Both the position numbers and the translations under genes were made by a program. Positions 56,900-64,000 of a DNA stretch of 64,000 nucleotides are shown here, in pieces. The notes under the pieces were generated by a model, which was given only the letters and a program-made list of their open reading frames with translations, was not told the origin of the DNA and ran no database searches. Position 1 is the first letter of the stretch. Each line of letters starts with the position of its first letter. The DNA comes from Hydrocarboniphaga daqingensis (lineage in GTDB: Bacteria; Pseudomonadota; Gammaproteobacteria; Nevskiales; Nevskiaceae), in contig NZ_FQWZ01000004.1 of NCBI RefSeq assembly GCF_900129825.1, forward strand, positions 317,354 through 381,353, read 5' to 3'.

Positions 56900-58677
56900 G
56901 CAGCCTGATCAGCGCCATCACGATGCCCGCTATGACGCCGCTGACGATCGCGGCGCTGGCCTTGGTTGCCGTTGCATCGCTGTACGCGATGCTACGCACG
57001 GCGATGCAGCGCACGCACAGCGGCGCGAGCCGCGCGCTGTCGGCGGCGTTGCAGTTGGGCGCTGCGCTGGCCTTCGCGCTGATGCTGGCGCCGCCGCTGA
57101 GCACGCTGCGGATGGATGCGATCACCGTGCTGACGCCCGGCGCCAGCGACGCACAGCTCGACGCGCTGCCGCGCACGCAGTCGCTGATCGTGCTGCCGGG
57201 CAGCGAGCGGGTGGGCTTGCCGTCTGGCGCCGAGTACGCGCCGGACCTGGCCACGGCGCTGCGCCGGCATCGCAGCGCACAGCGCATCGACGTGGTCGGC
57301 GCCGGCCTGCCGCCGCGCGATCTCGACGCCACGCGCGGGCGCTCGCTGCATTTCGACGCCGCACCGCCGTTCGGCATCACGGCCTTGGACGCCGCACCGC
57401 GGGCGCGCGCCGGCACGCAATGGAGGCTGCGTGGCCGTGTCGCGCCGGGCGTCCGCCAGGTGCTGCTGCGCGATCCGGCGGGGCAGATCGTCGACCGTGC
57501 CACACCGGCGGCTGATGGCGGCTTTGTCGTGTCGACCGCCGCCCGCGCGCCCGGACTGGCGACGTTCATGCTGCAGGCGGCCGATTCCGAGCAGACCGTC
57601 GTCGATCGCGTCAGCGTGGCGGTGGTGATCGAGTCGGGCGCCGCATTAACGCTGCGTATCCGTGCGGCCGGCCCCGATCCGGATCAGAAGTACTGGCGGC
57701 GCTGGGCGCGCGATGCCGGCGCAACGGTCGGTGCAACGGTCGGCTTGTCGGATCAGATCGCGCTGCGCGACGGCGACGCCGCGCTCGACGCGGCCACGCT
57801 GGCCGGCACCGACCTGCTGCTGCTCGACGAGCGTAGCTGGGCGCAGCTGAGCAGCGACGAGCAGGCCAGCGTGCTGACCGCAGTCGAGCAGGGCATGGGC
57901 CTGCTGCTGCGCGTGACCGGCGCGGTCGACGACGGGGTCGCCGCGCAATGGCGCGCGCTGGGCCTGCCGCTGGAGCCGCAGCCGCAGCTGCGCAGCGTGG
58001 CGCTCGACCAGACGCTCGGCTTGCGCGAGCCGCTGCCGCTGACTGCAGCGCCGGCGTCACTGGCTGACGGTGCGTCGGCGTGGCTGCGTAGCGATGCGGG
58101 GGAGACGCTGGCCGCGTGGACCGCGCGCGGCGCCGGTCGCATCGGCGCCTGGCTGCTGATCGACAGCTACCGGCTGGGCTTGCAAGGCGAGGGCGGGCAT
58201 TACGCGGCGCTGTGGTCCGATGCCGTTGCCACGCTGGCGCGGCCACAAGTCCAGCCGACGCCGCCGCCGCTGCCGATGCGGGCCTGGGTCGATGAGCGCA
58301 GCCAGCTGTGCGATCTGCCCGAGGACGCGCTGCTGCTTGACCCGCAGCGTCAGCCGCTGCCGCTGCTGATCGTCCAGGGCTGCGCCGCGCTGTGGCCGGC
58401 GCAGCCGGGTTGGTATGCGTTGAAGCTTGGCGGCCGCGACTGGCCGTTTCCTGTGCTGGCCGCCGACGACGGGCGTGGCCTGCGCGCCGCGCGCGATGCA
58501 GAAGCGACGCGCGCTCTGGCGGCAGGCGAGGGCGACCCGGGTCCCAGCGCGGGCGCCGACGCGCCGGCCGAGGCGCCGATCAAGCTGCCGCTGCCGCGAT
58601 GGCCGTTTGCAGCGACCTGGCTGTTGCTGACGGCGCTGCTGTGGTGGCGCGAGCGGCGCGACCTGCAGGCCGGCTGA
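56896..58677 (+). CDS. Large membrane protein with amidotransferase-like domain, MoxR operon
   Basis: A 593-residue protein. Two membrane segments lie near the N-terminus (about 15-32 and 48-68) and one at the C-terminus (ATWLLLTALLWW), with a long extracytoplasmic part. The middle (LLLLDERSWAQLSSDEQASVLTAVEQGMGLLLRVTG) resembles the glutamine-amidotransferase-like folds found in such operons. The ATG at 56896 overlaps the previous stop by 4 nt. It is the last gene of the operon; its function is not recognised. Confidence 0.78.
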   Translation: MSSLISAITMPAMTPLTIAALALVAVASLYAMLRTAMQRTHSGASRALSAALQLGAALAFALMLAPPLSTLRMDAITVLTPGASDAQLDALPRTQSLIVLPGSERVGLPSGAEYAPDLATALRRHRSAQRIDVVGAGLPPRDLDATRGRSLHFDAAPPFGITALDAAPRARAGTQWRLRGRVAPGVRQVLLRDPAGQIVDRATPAADGGFVVSTAARAPGLATFMLQAADSEQTVVDRVSVAVVIESGAALTLRIRAAGPDPDQKYWRRWARDAGATVGATVGLSDQIALRDGDAALDAATLAGTDLLLLDERSWAQLSSDEQASVLTAVEQGMGLLLRVTGAVDDGVAAQWRALGLPLEPQPQLRSVALDQTLGLREPLPLTAAPASLADGASAWLRSDAGETLAAWTARGAGRIGAWLLIDSYRLGLQGEGGHYAALWSDAVATLARPQVQPTPPPLPMRAWVDERSQLCDLPEDALLLDPQRQPLPLLIVQGCAALWPAQPGWYALKLGGRDWPFPVLAADDGRGLRAARDAEATRALAAGEGDPGPSAGADAPAEAPIKLPLPRWPFAATWLLLTALLWWRERRDLQAG

Positions 58678-58713
58678 TCGCCGGCCGCTGCGGCCCCGGC
58701 CGCGCGGCGATCA
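58675..58713. terminator. Candidate bidirectional terminator hairpin
   Basis: TGATCGCCG (58675-58683) and CGGCGATCA (58705-58713) form an inverted repeat spanning both stop codons of two convergent genes; the loop is itself GC-rich and self-complementary. No T-run follows on either side, so its terminator role is tentative. Confidence 0.4.
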
Positions 58714-59610
58714 GACCGGCACGTGCCGCTTCAAGAAGGCCAGCTGATCGGCGATCGCGCGCTCGAACGCAGCGCCCAGATAGATATCGAAGTGCCCGAT
58801 CGGATAGCGAGCCACTTCGCCGCGCGGCGCTTTGGCTGCATAACGCAGCGTCGGCCCGGCCGGGGCCACCGAGTCCTGGTCGCAGACTGCGAACAGGATC
58901 GGGCAGCGCACCCGCGCCGCATCGCGGCCCGGCGCCATCCGCGGAATCCGCAGGCCGATCCGCGCCGGCACCTCCGACGGATGGTGCATGCCCTTGGGCA
59001 CCAGCGCGTAATAGCCGGGCAGCGCATCGGCTGCGTTCATCAAGGCCGTACCGCCCGGTGCCGCGGCCAGCGGCACCAGCACCGGCGGCTTGCCGAGCAG
59101 CGCCGCCGCCGCGTCGCGCAGGGCCAGCACCGACAGCCGCAAGCTCGCCGGCACGCCCAGCGTCATCGCCGACGCGATGCCGTCAGTAAACGGGCACTGC
59201 GAGATCGCCGCGGCGACGCGCGGGTCGCGCGCGGCAACGGTGATCACATGCCCGCCGCCGAACGAGCTGCCGAAGATCGCGACCCGGTCAGCATCCACGC
59301 CCGGCAGCGCGCGCACATAGGCCAGCGCCGCCGCCCAGTCGGCCAGCTGACGGTCCGGGTCGAGCAGCTGGCGCGGTTCGCCGCCGCTGTTGCCGAAGTG
59401 GCGGTAGTCGAACACCAGCACCACGTAGCCGGCTGCCGCGAAGCGCTCGGCGTAGGCGTCCAGGCCCATTTCCTTGACCGCGCCCAGGCCGTGACCGAGC
59501 ACGACGGCCGGCCGCGGCGCACCGCCGGCCGAGCCGGCCGGTGTGTACAGCCAGGCCTCGCACTCGTCCGACCCCGAAACAAACCGCACCGTGGTTCGCT
59601 GCTCGCTCAC
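58711..59610 (-). CDS. Alpha/beta hydrolase (dienelactone-hydrolase-like)
   Basis: A 299-residue cytoplasmic hydrolase. The nucleophile elbow is GSSFGGG; the oxyanion segment VVLGHGLGAVKEMGLD and the late His in YPIGHFDIYLG complete a Ser-Asp-His arrangement. The GTG at 59610 after GAGGGG is preferred; a longer ATG form would add a 25-residue leader. Substrate unknown. It is convergent with the MoxR operon. Confidence 0.82.
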   Translation of the reverse strand: MSEQRTTVRFVSGSDECEAWLYTPAGSAGGAPRPAVVLGHGLGAVKEMGLDAYAERFAAAGYVVLVFDYRHFGNSGGEPRQLLDPDRQLADWAAALAYVRALPGVDADRVAIFGSSFGGGHVITVAARDPRVAAAISQCPFTDGIASAMTLGVPASLRLSVLALRDAAAALLGKPPVLVPLAAAPGGTALMNAADALPGYYALVPKGMHHPSEVPARIGLRIPRMAPGRDAARVRCPILFAVCDQDSVAPAGPTLRYAAKAPRGEVARYPIGHFDIYLGAAFERAIADQLAFLKRHVPV

Positions 59611-59713
59611 TGTCGTTCCCCTCGAAACTGTTTTTGGAATTGTGCCGGCGCCGGGCTTTAACCCCGCCGCCCGTTCGACTATCATGCGCGCCCCACGCCA
59701 GTGGGACCGGTTC

Positions 59714-59790
59714 GGTGATGTAGCTCAGACGGTTAGAGCGCGGCACTCATAATGCTGAGGTCGGTGGTTCGATTCCACTCATCACCACCA
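59714..59790 (+). tRNA. tRNA-Met (CAT), elongator
   Basis: A 77-nt tRNA with encoded CCA. Acceptor arm GGTGATG/CATCACC (59714-59720, 59780-59786), D arm GCTC...GAGC, anticodon loop CTCATAA with CAT, variable loop AGGTC and T arm GGTGG-TTCGATT-CCACT are all intact. The first base pair is G-C and the D loop resembles E. coli elongator metT rather than initiator tRNA. Its 3' part is the attachment site of the mini-island that follows. Confidence 0.97.
59754..59790 (+). repeat. attL: 3' end of tRNA-Met
   Basis: The 37 bp from the anticodon stem to the CCA end recur exactly at 60945-60981. It is the left boundary of a 1.2-kb integrated element, and one mismatch extends the match to about 43 bp. 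Confidence 0.85.
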
Positions 59791-59801
59791 ATTCGATTCT
59801 G

Positions 59802-59843
59802 TCGACGTTTCCCAGATAGTCCTGTGAGGTTTCTCGACGTTTC
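59802..59843 (+). repeat. Direct repeat next to attL (possible integrase arm sites)
   Basis: TCGACGTTTC occurs at 59802-59811 and 59834-59843, 32 bp apart, and a shorter GTGACGTTCCC near 59877 resembles it. The position next to the attachment site and before the integrase fragment suits arm-type integrase sites, which is inference. Confidence 0.4.
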
Positions 59844-59959
59844 AGGACCTATTCGCGGCCTTCGCCGCGGTTCTGGTGACGTTCCCGGTGGTTCCGGCCC
59901 GGACGATCAGGGCCCGAAACCTTGGGATACCGCTGTAGCTCTAAATCGAGCTACAAGCC

Positions 59960-60148
59960 ATGGCGCGAAACAAGGCGGGCAACAAGGCGCACGGCAGCAT
60001 CGATCAGCGCGGATCGAATGGCCTCTTCCGCGTCCGGATCACCATTAGCGGCAAGCTCCATTCAACATCATTTTCCACGCAGACCGCGGCGGCCGACGGG
60101 CTGCAGGCCGTTCGTGCGGACCATGGCCGATTCGACCCGCCCTCATGA
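59960..60148 (+). pseudogene. Truncated tyrosine-type integrase, N-terminal arm-binding domain only
   Basis: A 62-residue frame starting MARNKAGNKAHGSIDQRG. The segment GLFRVRITISGKLHSTSFST looks like the beta-sheet arm-DNA-binding domain of phage integrases (usually residues 1-70 of about 400). No catalytic Arg-His-Arg-Tyr region follows; the convergent higA gene begins 14 bp after the stop. Placed directly after the tRNA attachment site, it is best read as a decayed integrase. It could still make an arm-binding peptide. Confidence 0.65.
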
Positions 60149-60161
60149 GTCGGACTACGGC

Positions 60162-60467
60162 TCAAGCCGCTTTGTTCACCTCTGACCACGGCCGGATCTC
60201 AGCCAGTACACCCGCTAGCTGATCCTTCGCCATCTCCCGCTCGTAGTCAGACTGCAGCGTGATCCAAAACCCTTCAGACGTTCCGAAGAACTTTGCCAGC
60301 CGCAGGCCGGTATCCGCCGTGATCGCGCGCGCGCCTGCGACGATCTCGCCGATGCGCCGCTGTGGCACCCCGATTTCCTTCGCCAGCCGATACTGCGTGA
60401 TGCCCATCGGCTTCAGAAATTCCTCCAGCAGAATTTCGCCGGGCTTTGGATAAGAGACTTGGCGCAT
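60162..60467 (-). CDS. higA: HigA-type antitoxin
   Basis: A 101-residue Xre-type regulator of the HigA family: PKPGEILLEEFLKPMGITQYRLA followed by a helix-turn-helix (EIGVPQRRIGEIVAGARAITADTGLRLAKFFGTSEGFW). It should neutralise HigB and repress the operon. The start ATG is 8 nt after the higB stop; an in-frame upstream start is within higB. The toxin-first order is the usual one for higBA. Confidence 0.92.
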   Translation of the reverse strand: MRQVSYPKPGEILLEEFLKPMGITQYRLAKEIGVPQRRIGEIVAGARAITADTGLRLAKFFGTSEGFWITLQSDYEREMAKDQLAGVLAEIRPWSEVNKAA

Positions 60468-60475
60468 GGCGGTTC

Positions 60476-60754
60476 TCAGTGATAGTCCACGATCTCGACG
60501 GCATCCGGTCCGGTGTCGGTCCAAACGAAGCACACCCGCCACTGATCGTTGATACGAATGCTGTGTTGCCCTTTGCGATTGCCCTTCAAGGCATCCAATC
60601 GGTTCGCGGGCGGAATTCTCAAGTCATCGAGCCGCGTGGCCGCGTTGAGCATGGCCAGCTTGCGCATGGCGACGACCTCGACGTTGACGAGGCGCCGGAC
60701 GCGCTTACCGCCAAACAGCTTCTCGGTGTCCGAGCAGCGGAAAGACTTGATCAT
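60476..60754 (-). CDS. higB: HigB-type toxin (RelE/ParE superfamily)
   Basis: A 92-residue predicted ribosome-dependent mRNA endonuclease. The N-terminus MIKSFRCSDTEKLF and the C-terminal RINDQWRVCFVWTDTGPDAVEIVDYH are typical of HigB. It starts the higB-higA operon inside the tRNA-Met element. A promoter with a dyad operator lies immediately upstream. Confidence 0.92.
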   Translation of the reverse strand: MIKSFRCSDTEKLFGGKRVRRLVNVEVVAMRKLAMLNAATRLDDLRIPPANRLDALKGNRKGQHSIRINDQWRVCFVWTDTGPDAVEIVDYH

Positions 60755-60759
60755 GTAAA

Positions 60760-60795
60760 ACAGTATCGTCTCTCGTTACTAACGGCAAGCGTTAG
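60760..60795 (-). promoter_or_regulatory. higBA promoter and candidate HigA operator
   Basis: On the minus strand TTGCCG (60783-60788) and TACTGT (60760-60765) are 17 bp apart. The alternating half-sites CGTTA-C-TAACG-GCAAG-CGTTAG (60774-60795) overlap the -35 and spacer, as expected for autorepression by HigA. The predicted transcript would begin at or next to the higB ATG, so it may be leaderless. Confidence 0.6.
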
Positions 60796-60944
60796 CACGT
60801 GCCTGTCTGTACCCAGAATGCACCGTGGTGAAACGGCTGTGACCCGTCAACAAGCGGTACAAATCTGGTGCGCTCGAGCGGAGCAAGCACCACAAGTAGT
60901 TGACGAATTAAGACTAAAAACGCCTGGTAACTCGCCCGCATAAC

Positions 60945-60981
60945 GCTGAGGTCGGTGGTTCGATTCCACTCATCACCACCA
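60945..60981 (+). repeat. attR: duplicated 3' end of tRNA-Met
   Basis: An exact 37-bp copy of 59754-59790. It is the right boundary of the element. Its antisense translation gives the false WNRTTDL protein motif often mis-annotated at tRNA ends. Confidence 0.9.
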
Positions 60982-61324
60982 CTATTTCCGCCAACCATGC
61001 GTGGCGGCAGTTCGTGGTGAACGGCATGTCGAAGCTGCCGCGCCCGACCGATCATCGGCAACCCGTAGGGCCCAAAAGAAACAGCCGCTGACTCAGCGGC
61101 TCTTGGTGTTGTGCGGCCGTCATCTTGTGGGATCGCCGTCAACGCGGCCGCTGGTCGCCTCGCAGGTCGCGGAGCGGCCTCGATTGCCGGCGACCATCGC
61201 TGTCGTGATGGTCGCCGAGTCGAAGAACCGCCGGGCCCGAGAACACCCACGGTGCCCGTGATGGTGACAATCCGGCAGGCCGCATGGCGGTGCCTATGGA
61301 CGGGCGCGGATCTTCTACGCAGGC
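60982..61324. other. Non-coding interval right of the mini-island
   Basis: About 340 bp with no supported gene. It contains a terminator-like hairpin at 61082-61100 (separate entry) and an inverted repeat GGCGACCA-N12-TGGTCGCC at 61189-61216 of unknown meaning. Confidence 0.5.
61082..61100 (+). terminator. Probable original terminator of tRNA-Met
   Basis: AGCCGCTGA-C-TCAGCGGCT is a perfect 9-bp stem preceded by CCCAAAAGAAAC and followed by CTTGGTGTTGT, the form seen after tRNA genes in Xanthomonadales though with a poor T-run. It lies about 100 bp after attR, so the island may have separated it from the tRNA gene. Confidence 0.5.
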
Positions 61325-61537
61325 CTACCGCGGTGTCCGATCGGCGCGCAGCGGCTCGTTGTTACACACCATAGCGGCCGATCGCGTTGGCATCGACTGC
61401 GCGGTGCCGATGGTGGGTCCGTAGTGGGCCCGCAGAGTCTGCAGCCCTTGGCGCGCGCAGCCGGCGATGTCGGGATCGCTGGACGCGGCGGCGTCGTTGA
61501 GCAACTGCATCGTGTCGTCGTCGGTGGAGTCGTTCAT
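61325..61537 (-). CDS. Small hypothetical protein
   Basis: A 70-residue frame starting MNDSTDDDTMQLLNDAAASS, with GC-rich third positions as in real genes here. No family is recognised and no strong ribosome binding site is seen. It lies downstream of the Crp/Fnr-type gene on the same strand. Confidence 0.45.
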   Translation of the reverse strand: MNDSTDDDTMQLLNDAAASSDPDIAGCARQGLQTLRAHYGPTIGTAQSMPTRSAAMVCNNEPLRADRTPR

Positions 61538-61653
61538 CGCGGACCGTCCGTGGGTGTCTCTTGCAGCGTGAGCGGAATTCGCAGTCTCGGATCGCCTGGC
61601 CCATACGTCGGTACGCCAGCGCACCATCGCGCCGGGCCGTGGTGCCGCCTGCT

Positions 61654-62370
61654 TCAAGGCATCCCGTACCCGGGCAGCAGCCGGTCGAACTCTTTCCTGA
61701 CAACGGCGTAGCACTCGCAGGAGAGGCGTTCGAGTCCCGCGCGGTCGAGCACCGAGATGCAGCCGTCTTGATAGCGGATCAAACCGGCGTCGGTCAGTTT
61801 GCCGACGGCATCGGTGGTGCCGGCACGGCGGACGCCGAGCATGTTGGCGATCAGCCCGTCGGTCATCATCATTTGGGTGACCGGCAATCGATCCAGGCTC
61901 AGCAGCAGCCAGCGGCTGAGCTGCTGCTCGACGCTGTGATGCAGATTGCAGGCGGCGGTCTGCGTGATCTGCGCCATCAGCGCCTGTGCGTAGCGCAGCA
62001 GCAGCGCCTGCATCGCGCCGCCACGCTTGAACTCATCGTTCAAGGTCTCTAGCGGCATTCGCAATGCAGTGCCTTTGCACTGCACGATCGCGCGGCTGAT
62101 CGTCGAGCCGGCGCCCATCAGCTGCGAAATGCCGATGACGCCTTCGTTGCCGACGATCGCGATCTCGGCCGAATCACCGTCTTCCATCACGCTGAGCAGC
62201 GATACGATGCAATCGACAGGGAAGTAGGCGTATTTCAGATCGACCCCCGTCTCGTAGACGATGTCCGACAACGTCATGTCGACTCGTTCCATCGATGCCG
62301 ACAGACGTCGATAGTCGGCATCCGGCAGATGGGACAGCAAGTAGTTGTGAGGCAAATGCGGGGTGCTCAT
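61654..62370 (-). CDS. Crp/Fnr-family transcriptional regulator
   Basis: A 238-residue regulator. An N-terminal cyclic-nucleotide-binding-like domain (about 15-130, IVYETGVDLKYAYFPVDCIVSLL) is followed by a winged helix (about 150-225) with LIANMLGVRRAGTTDAVGKL as recognition region. The cAMP-contacting residues of CRP and the Fnr cysteine cluster are not evident, so the signal is unknown. The start ATG gives MSTPHLPHNYLLSHL. It lies 168 bp from the end of the membrane-protein gene on the same strand. Confidence 0.88.
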   Translation of the reverse strand: MSTPHLPHNYLLSHLPDADYRRLSASMERVDMTLSDIVYETGVDLKYAYFPVDCIVSLLSVMEDGDSAEIAIVGNEGVIGISQLMGAGSTISRAIVQCKGTALRMPLETLNDEFKRGGAMQALLLRYAQALMAQITQTAACNLHHSVEQQLSRWLLLSLDRLPVTQMMMTDGLIANMLGVRRAGTTDAVGKLTDAGLIRYQDGCISVLDRAGLERLSCECYAVVRKEFDRLLPGYGMP

Positions 62371-62538
62371 CCGTGGGTATCCTGATGGTGGCGATGCCGA
62401 CTTGCGCAGCACCGTGAATACGGTGTGAGCGCGACGTCGCACCACATGACTACGCTATTGGCGACTGCGGCGTCGGTGCGCTGCGCCGCTTGCTGCAGGC
62501 CGCTAGCGTCGGCCGTTGTTCGGACGGAGCCAGGGCGT

Positions 62539-63621
62539 TCAGTCGCCGCGCCGGTCGGCGTTGCGCTGTACCCAGGTTTCCAGCAGCACGCAGGTCACGC
62601 TCAGCACCACCGGCCCCAGGATCAGCCCCGACGGGCCGAACAGCATCAGCCCGCCGACCAGCGAGATGAAGGCGAGCACCGTGTGCAAATGCAGCCGCCG
62701 TCCGACCAGCAGCGGACGCAGCAGATTGTCGACGGTACCGACGACCAGCATCCCCCACAACGCCAAGATTGCGGCCTTGCCGAGTTGGTCGTCGACGATC
62801 AGGAATGCCACGGCCGGCAGCCACACGACAAAGGCGCCAAGCACCGGCACGATGGCCAGCAAGCCCATGACCACGCCCCACAGCAGCGGCGCCGGCAAGC
62901 CCAGCCACCAAAACATCAGGCCGCCGAGCAGGCCTTGCGCCGCTGAAACCGCTAGCGTGCCGTAGACCGTCGCGTGGATCGTGTCATCGACGCGGTCGAA
63001 CAGGCGGGTCATTTCGACACCGCTCAACGGCGCGAGCCGTCGCAGCGACAGCAGCACTTGTCGCCGGTCCCTCAGGAAAAAGAACAGCAGATAGAACGTC
63101 AGGCAGAAGCCGATGAGCTGAAGGGCTGAGCTACGGACCAACGGCCCTGCCGATGCGCCGATCCACGTGGTCAGCGCGCGGCTGGCTCCAGGCAGATCGA
63201 CGTGCTGCTGAATCCGCGCAGCCAGCGCCATCAGCCTGGGCTGGCCTTCGATGGAACGCTGCCATTGACCTGAGTCGATGCGCGCTTCGATCAGCGCCGC
63301 GCCGCGCGCAAACTGGGTAATCAGATTCTGTGTGACGAACGTAACCGGCACCACGACGATGATGGCGATCAATGCCACAGCGAGCAGCGCTGCAACGCCC
63401 GGCCCGCCGAGTCTTCGTTCCAGTCGTGCTTGCAGCGGTGCGAATAGCACCGCCAGTGCCAGCGCCAATGCCAGCGGCGCCAGGAACGGCGCTGTCATCG
63501 CGTAGCACAGCGCGACGCCAATGGCGGTCATCAGCATCAGCACCACCCCCTGCGCTGGACGTCGGTCGGGGTGATCGGATGCATTCGACGCGGCCGACTC
63601 CGCGCGCCAGCGCGTCGGCAT
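62539..63621 (-). CDS. AI-2E/PerM-family membrane protein
   Basis: A 360-residue inner-membrane protein with about seven to eight membrane segments. It has the family segments LLFFFLRDRRQVL, YGTLAVSAAQGLLGG and the C-terminal LLVGRRLHLHTVLAFISLVGGLMLFGPSGLILGP. Members have been proposed to export autoinducer-2 or act in proton/ion exchange; the substrate is not predictable. Its ATG overlaps the stop of the thioesterase-containing gene (TGATG), so the two are probably co-transcribed. Confidence 0.9.
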   Translation of the reverse strand: MPTRWRAESAASNASDHPDRRPAQGVVLMLMTAIGVALCYAMTAPFLAPLALALALAVLFAPLQARLERRLGGPGVAALLAVALIAIIVVVPVTFVTQNLITQFARGAALIEARIDSGQWQRSIEGQPRLMALAARIQQHVDLPGASRALTTWIGASAGPLVRSSALQLIGFCLTFYLLFFFLRDRRQVLLSLRRLAPLSGVEMTRLFDRVDDTIHATVYGTLAVSAAQGLLGGLMFWWLGLPAPLLWGVVMGLLAIVPVLGAFVVWLPAVAFLIVDDQLGKAAILALWGMLVVGTVDNLLRPLLVGRRLHLHTVLAFISLVGGLMLFGPSGLILGPVVLSVTCVLLETWVQRNADRRGD

Positions 63622-64000
63622 CAGTGGGCCGACGGCATGCGCGCATCCAGATCAGCTGCAATGCGTTCGGCCAGCCGCGACACGCCGGGCTCCTGGAACA
63701 CGCCGAAATGATCACCGTCCATTGCCACCACCTCGACGCCATCCCGTGCGTGGCGGCCCCAGCCCATCGCCGGGTCCAGAAAGCGGCCGGCCGGCTCGCT
63801 TGCGCTGCGATAGAGCGTGATTGAGCCGGCGTAAGGCTTCGGCTGATAGCGATCCGCGTGCGCCTGCAGATAGTTCAGCAGCCATTGATCGTACTGCTCT
63901 GGGCTCAGCACCCTACCATGGGCCGACAAGGCCGATGGCGCTCGCCGCGCGGCACGCCCGCGCCAGAGTTGCGCCAGCTGCTTGACCACGACCCGCTGCG
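63621..64000 (-). CDS. C-terminal end of a thioesterase-domain protein (partial)
   Basis: Open to the window edge with no start codon required; the last 126 codons are visible. The segment YAGSITLYRSASEPAGRF, then GWGRHARDGVEVVAMDGDHFGVFQEPGVSRLAERI, is the C-terminal end of an alpha/beta-hydrolase thioesterase like those ending NRPS/PKS-type synthases, with the catalytic His in GDHFGVF. The full protein may be a multidomain synthase or a stand-alone hydrolase; the rest lies outside the window. Translationally coupled to the AI-2E/PerM-family gene. Confidence 0.75.
   Translation of the reverse strand, partial: QRVVVKQLAQLWRGRAARRAPSALSAHGRVLSPEQYDQWLLNYLQAHADRYQPKPYAGSITLYRSASEPAGRFLDPAMGWGRHARDGVEVVAMDGDHFGVFQEPGVSRLAERIAADLDARMPSAH

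Noticed and set aside
60792-61250. 152-codon minus-strand frame containing the WNRTTDL motif
   Set aside because: It is the antisense translation of the duplicated tRNA-Met 3' end (60945-60981), a well-known false protein motif. No other support.

Overview
The window is about 64 kb of GC-rich (roughly two-thirds GC), gene-dense bacterial chromosome. The content points to a Gammaproteobacterium, most likely Xanthomonadales or a close relative: mfd with a csiV-type gene, a fruB-fruK-fruA operon with an OprB-type porin, a Cpx-like system with a perfect CpxR box, Tat-exported TldD with MoxR/DUF58 genes, and a dispersed hairpin repeat at the left end. This placement is inferred from gene content; no marker gene was compared.

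Layout. 1-3.9 kb: dispersed repeat, lysS, a Bcr/CflA-type exporter and a lipid A acyltransferase-like gene. 4.0-9.2 kb (minus strand): a sulfate-uptake operon (yezD-like, sbp, a Mop-domain protein, a class II glutamine amidotransferase, cysT, cysW, cysA). 9.3-13.3 kb (minus): mfd and csiV. 13.4-24.2 kb (plus): a four-gene accessory cassette of SNF2 helicase, Fic protein, large beta-class DNA methyltransferase and Type III Res-like helicase-nuclease. This is the most unusual part of the window. It has an array of TGTCGA half-sites in front of fic, with a related site before the helicase, and a low-GC segment covering the catalytic core of the methyltransferase. 24.3-32.1 kb: OprB-like porin and fruA-fruK-fruB (minus) facing a LacI-family regulator, with two LacI-type operators between them. 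32.1-36.4 kb (minus): glutathione peroxidase, a lipoprotein, an acyl-CoA dehydrogenase and a tandem universal stress protein. 36.6-38.0 kb (plus): ECF sigma factor, anti-sigma factor and a terminator.

38.0-43.4 kb (minus): a red-light sensing operon of heme oxygenase, bacteriophytochrome kinase, single-domain response regulator and hybrid kinase. 43.5-47.2 kb: cpxP-like gene divergent from cpxR-cpxA, with a perfect CpxR box between them, then a receiver-kinase gene. 47.2-48.1 kb: mostly non-coding, with a perfect 32-bp palindrome. 48.1-58.7 kb (plus): a TldD-like protease with a Tat signal, its PmbA/TldE-like partner, a DUF4159 protein, MoxR, DUF58, a BatA-N-type membrane protein, a DUF4175-like protein and a large membrane protein; most neighbours from DUF58 onward overlap by 4 nt. 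58.7-59.6 kb: an alpha/beta hydrolase. 59.7-61.0 kb: tRNA-Met followed by a 1.2-kb mini-island bounded by a 37-bp exact copy of the tRNA 3' end; it carries a truncated integrase and a higB-higA toxin-antitoxin pair. 61.3-64.0 kb (minus): a small unknown protein, a Crp/Fnr-type regulator, an AI-2E/PerM-family membrane protein and the C-terminal end of a thioesterase-containing protein that runs off the window.

Most of the window is housekeeping and signalling. The two accessory regions are the SNF2-Fic-Mod-Res cassette and the tRNA-Met mini-island.
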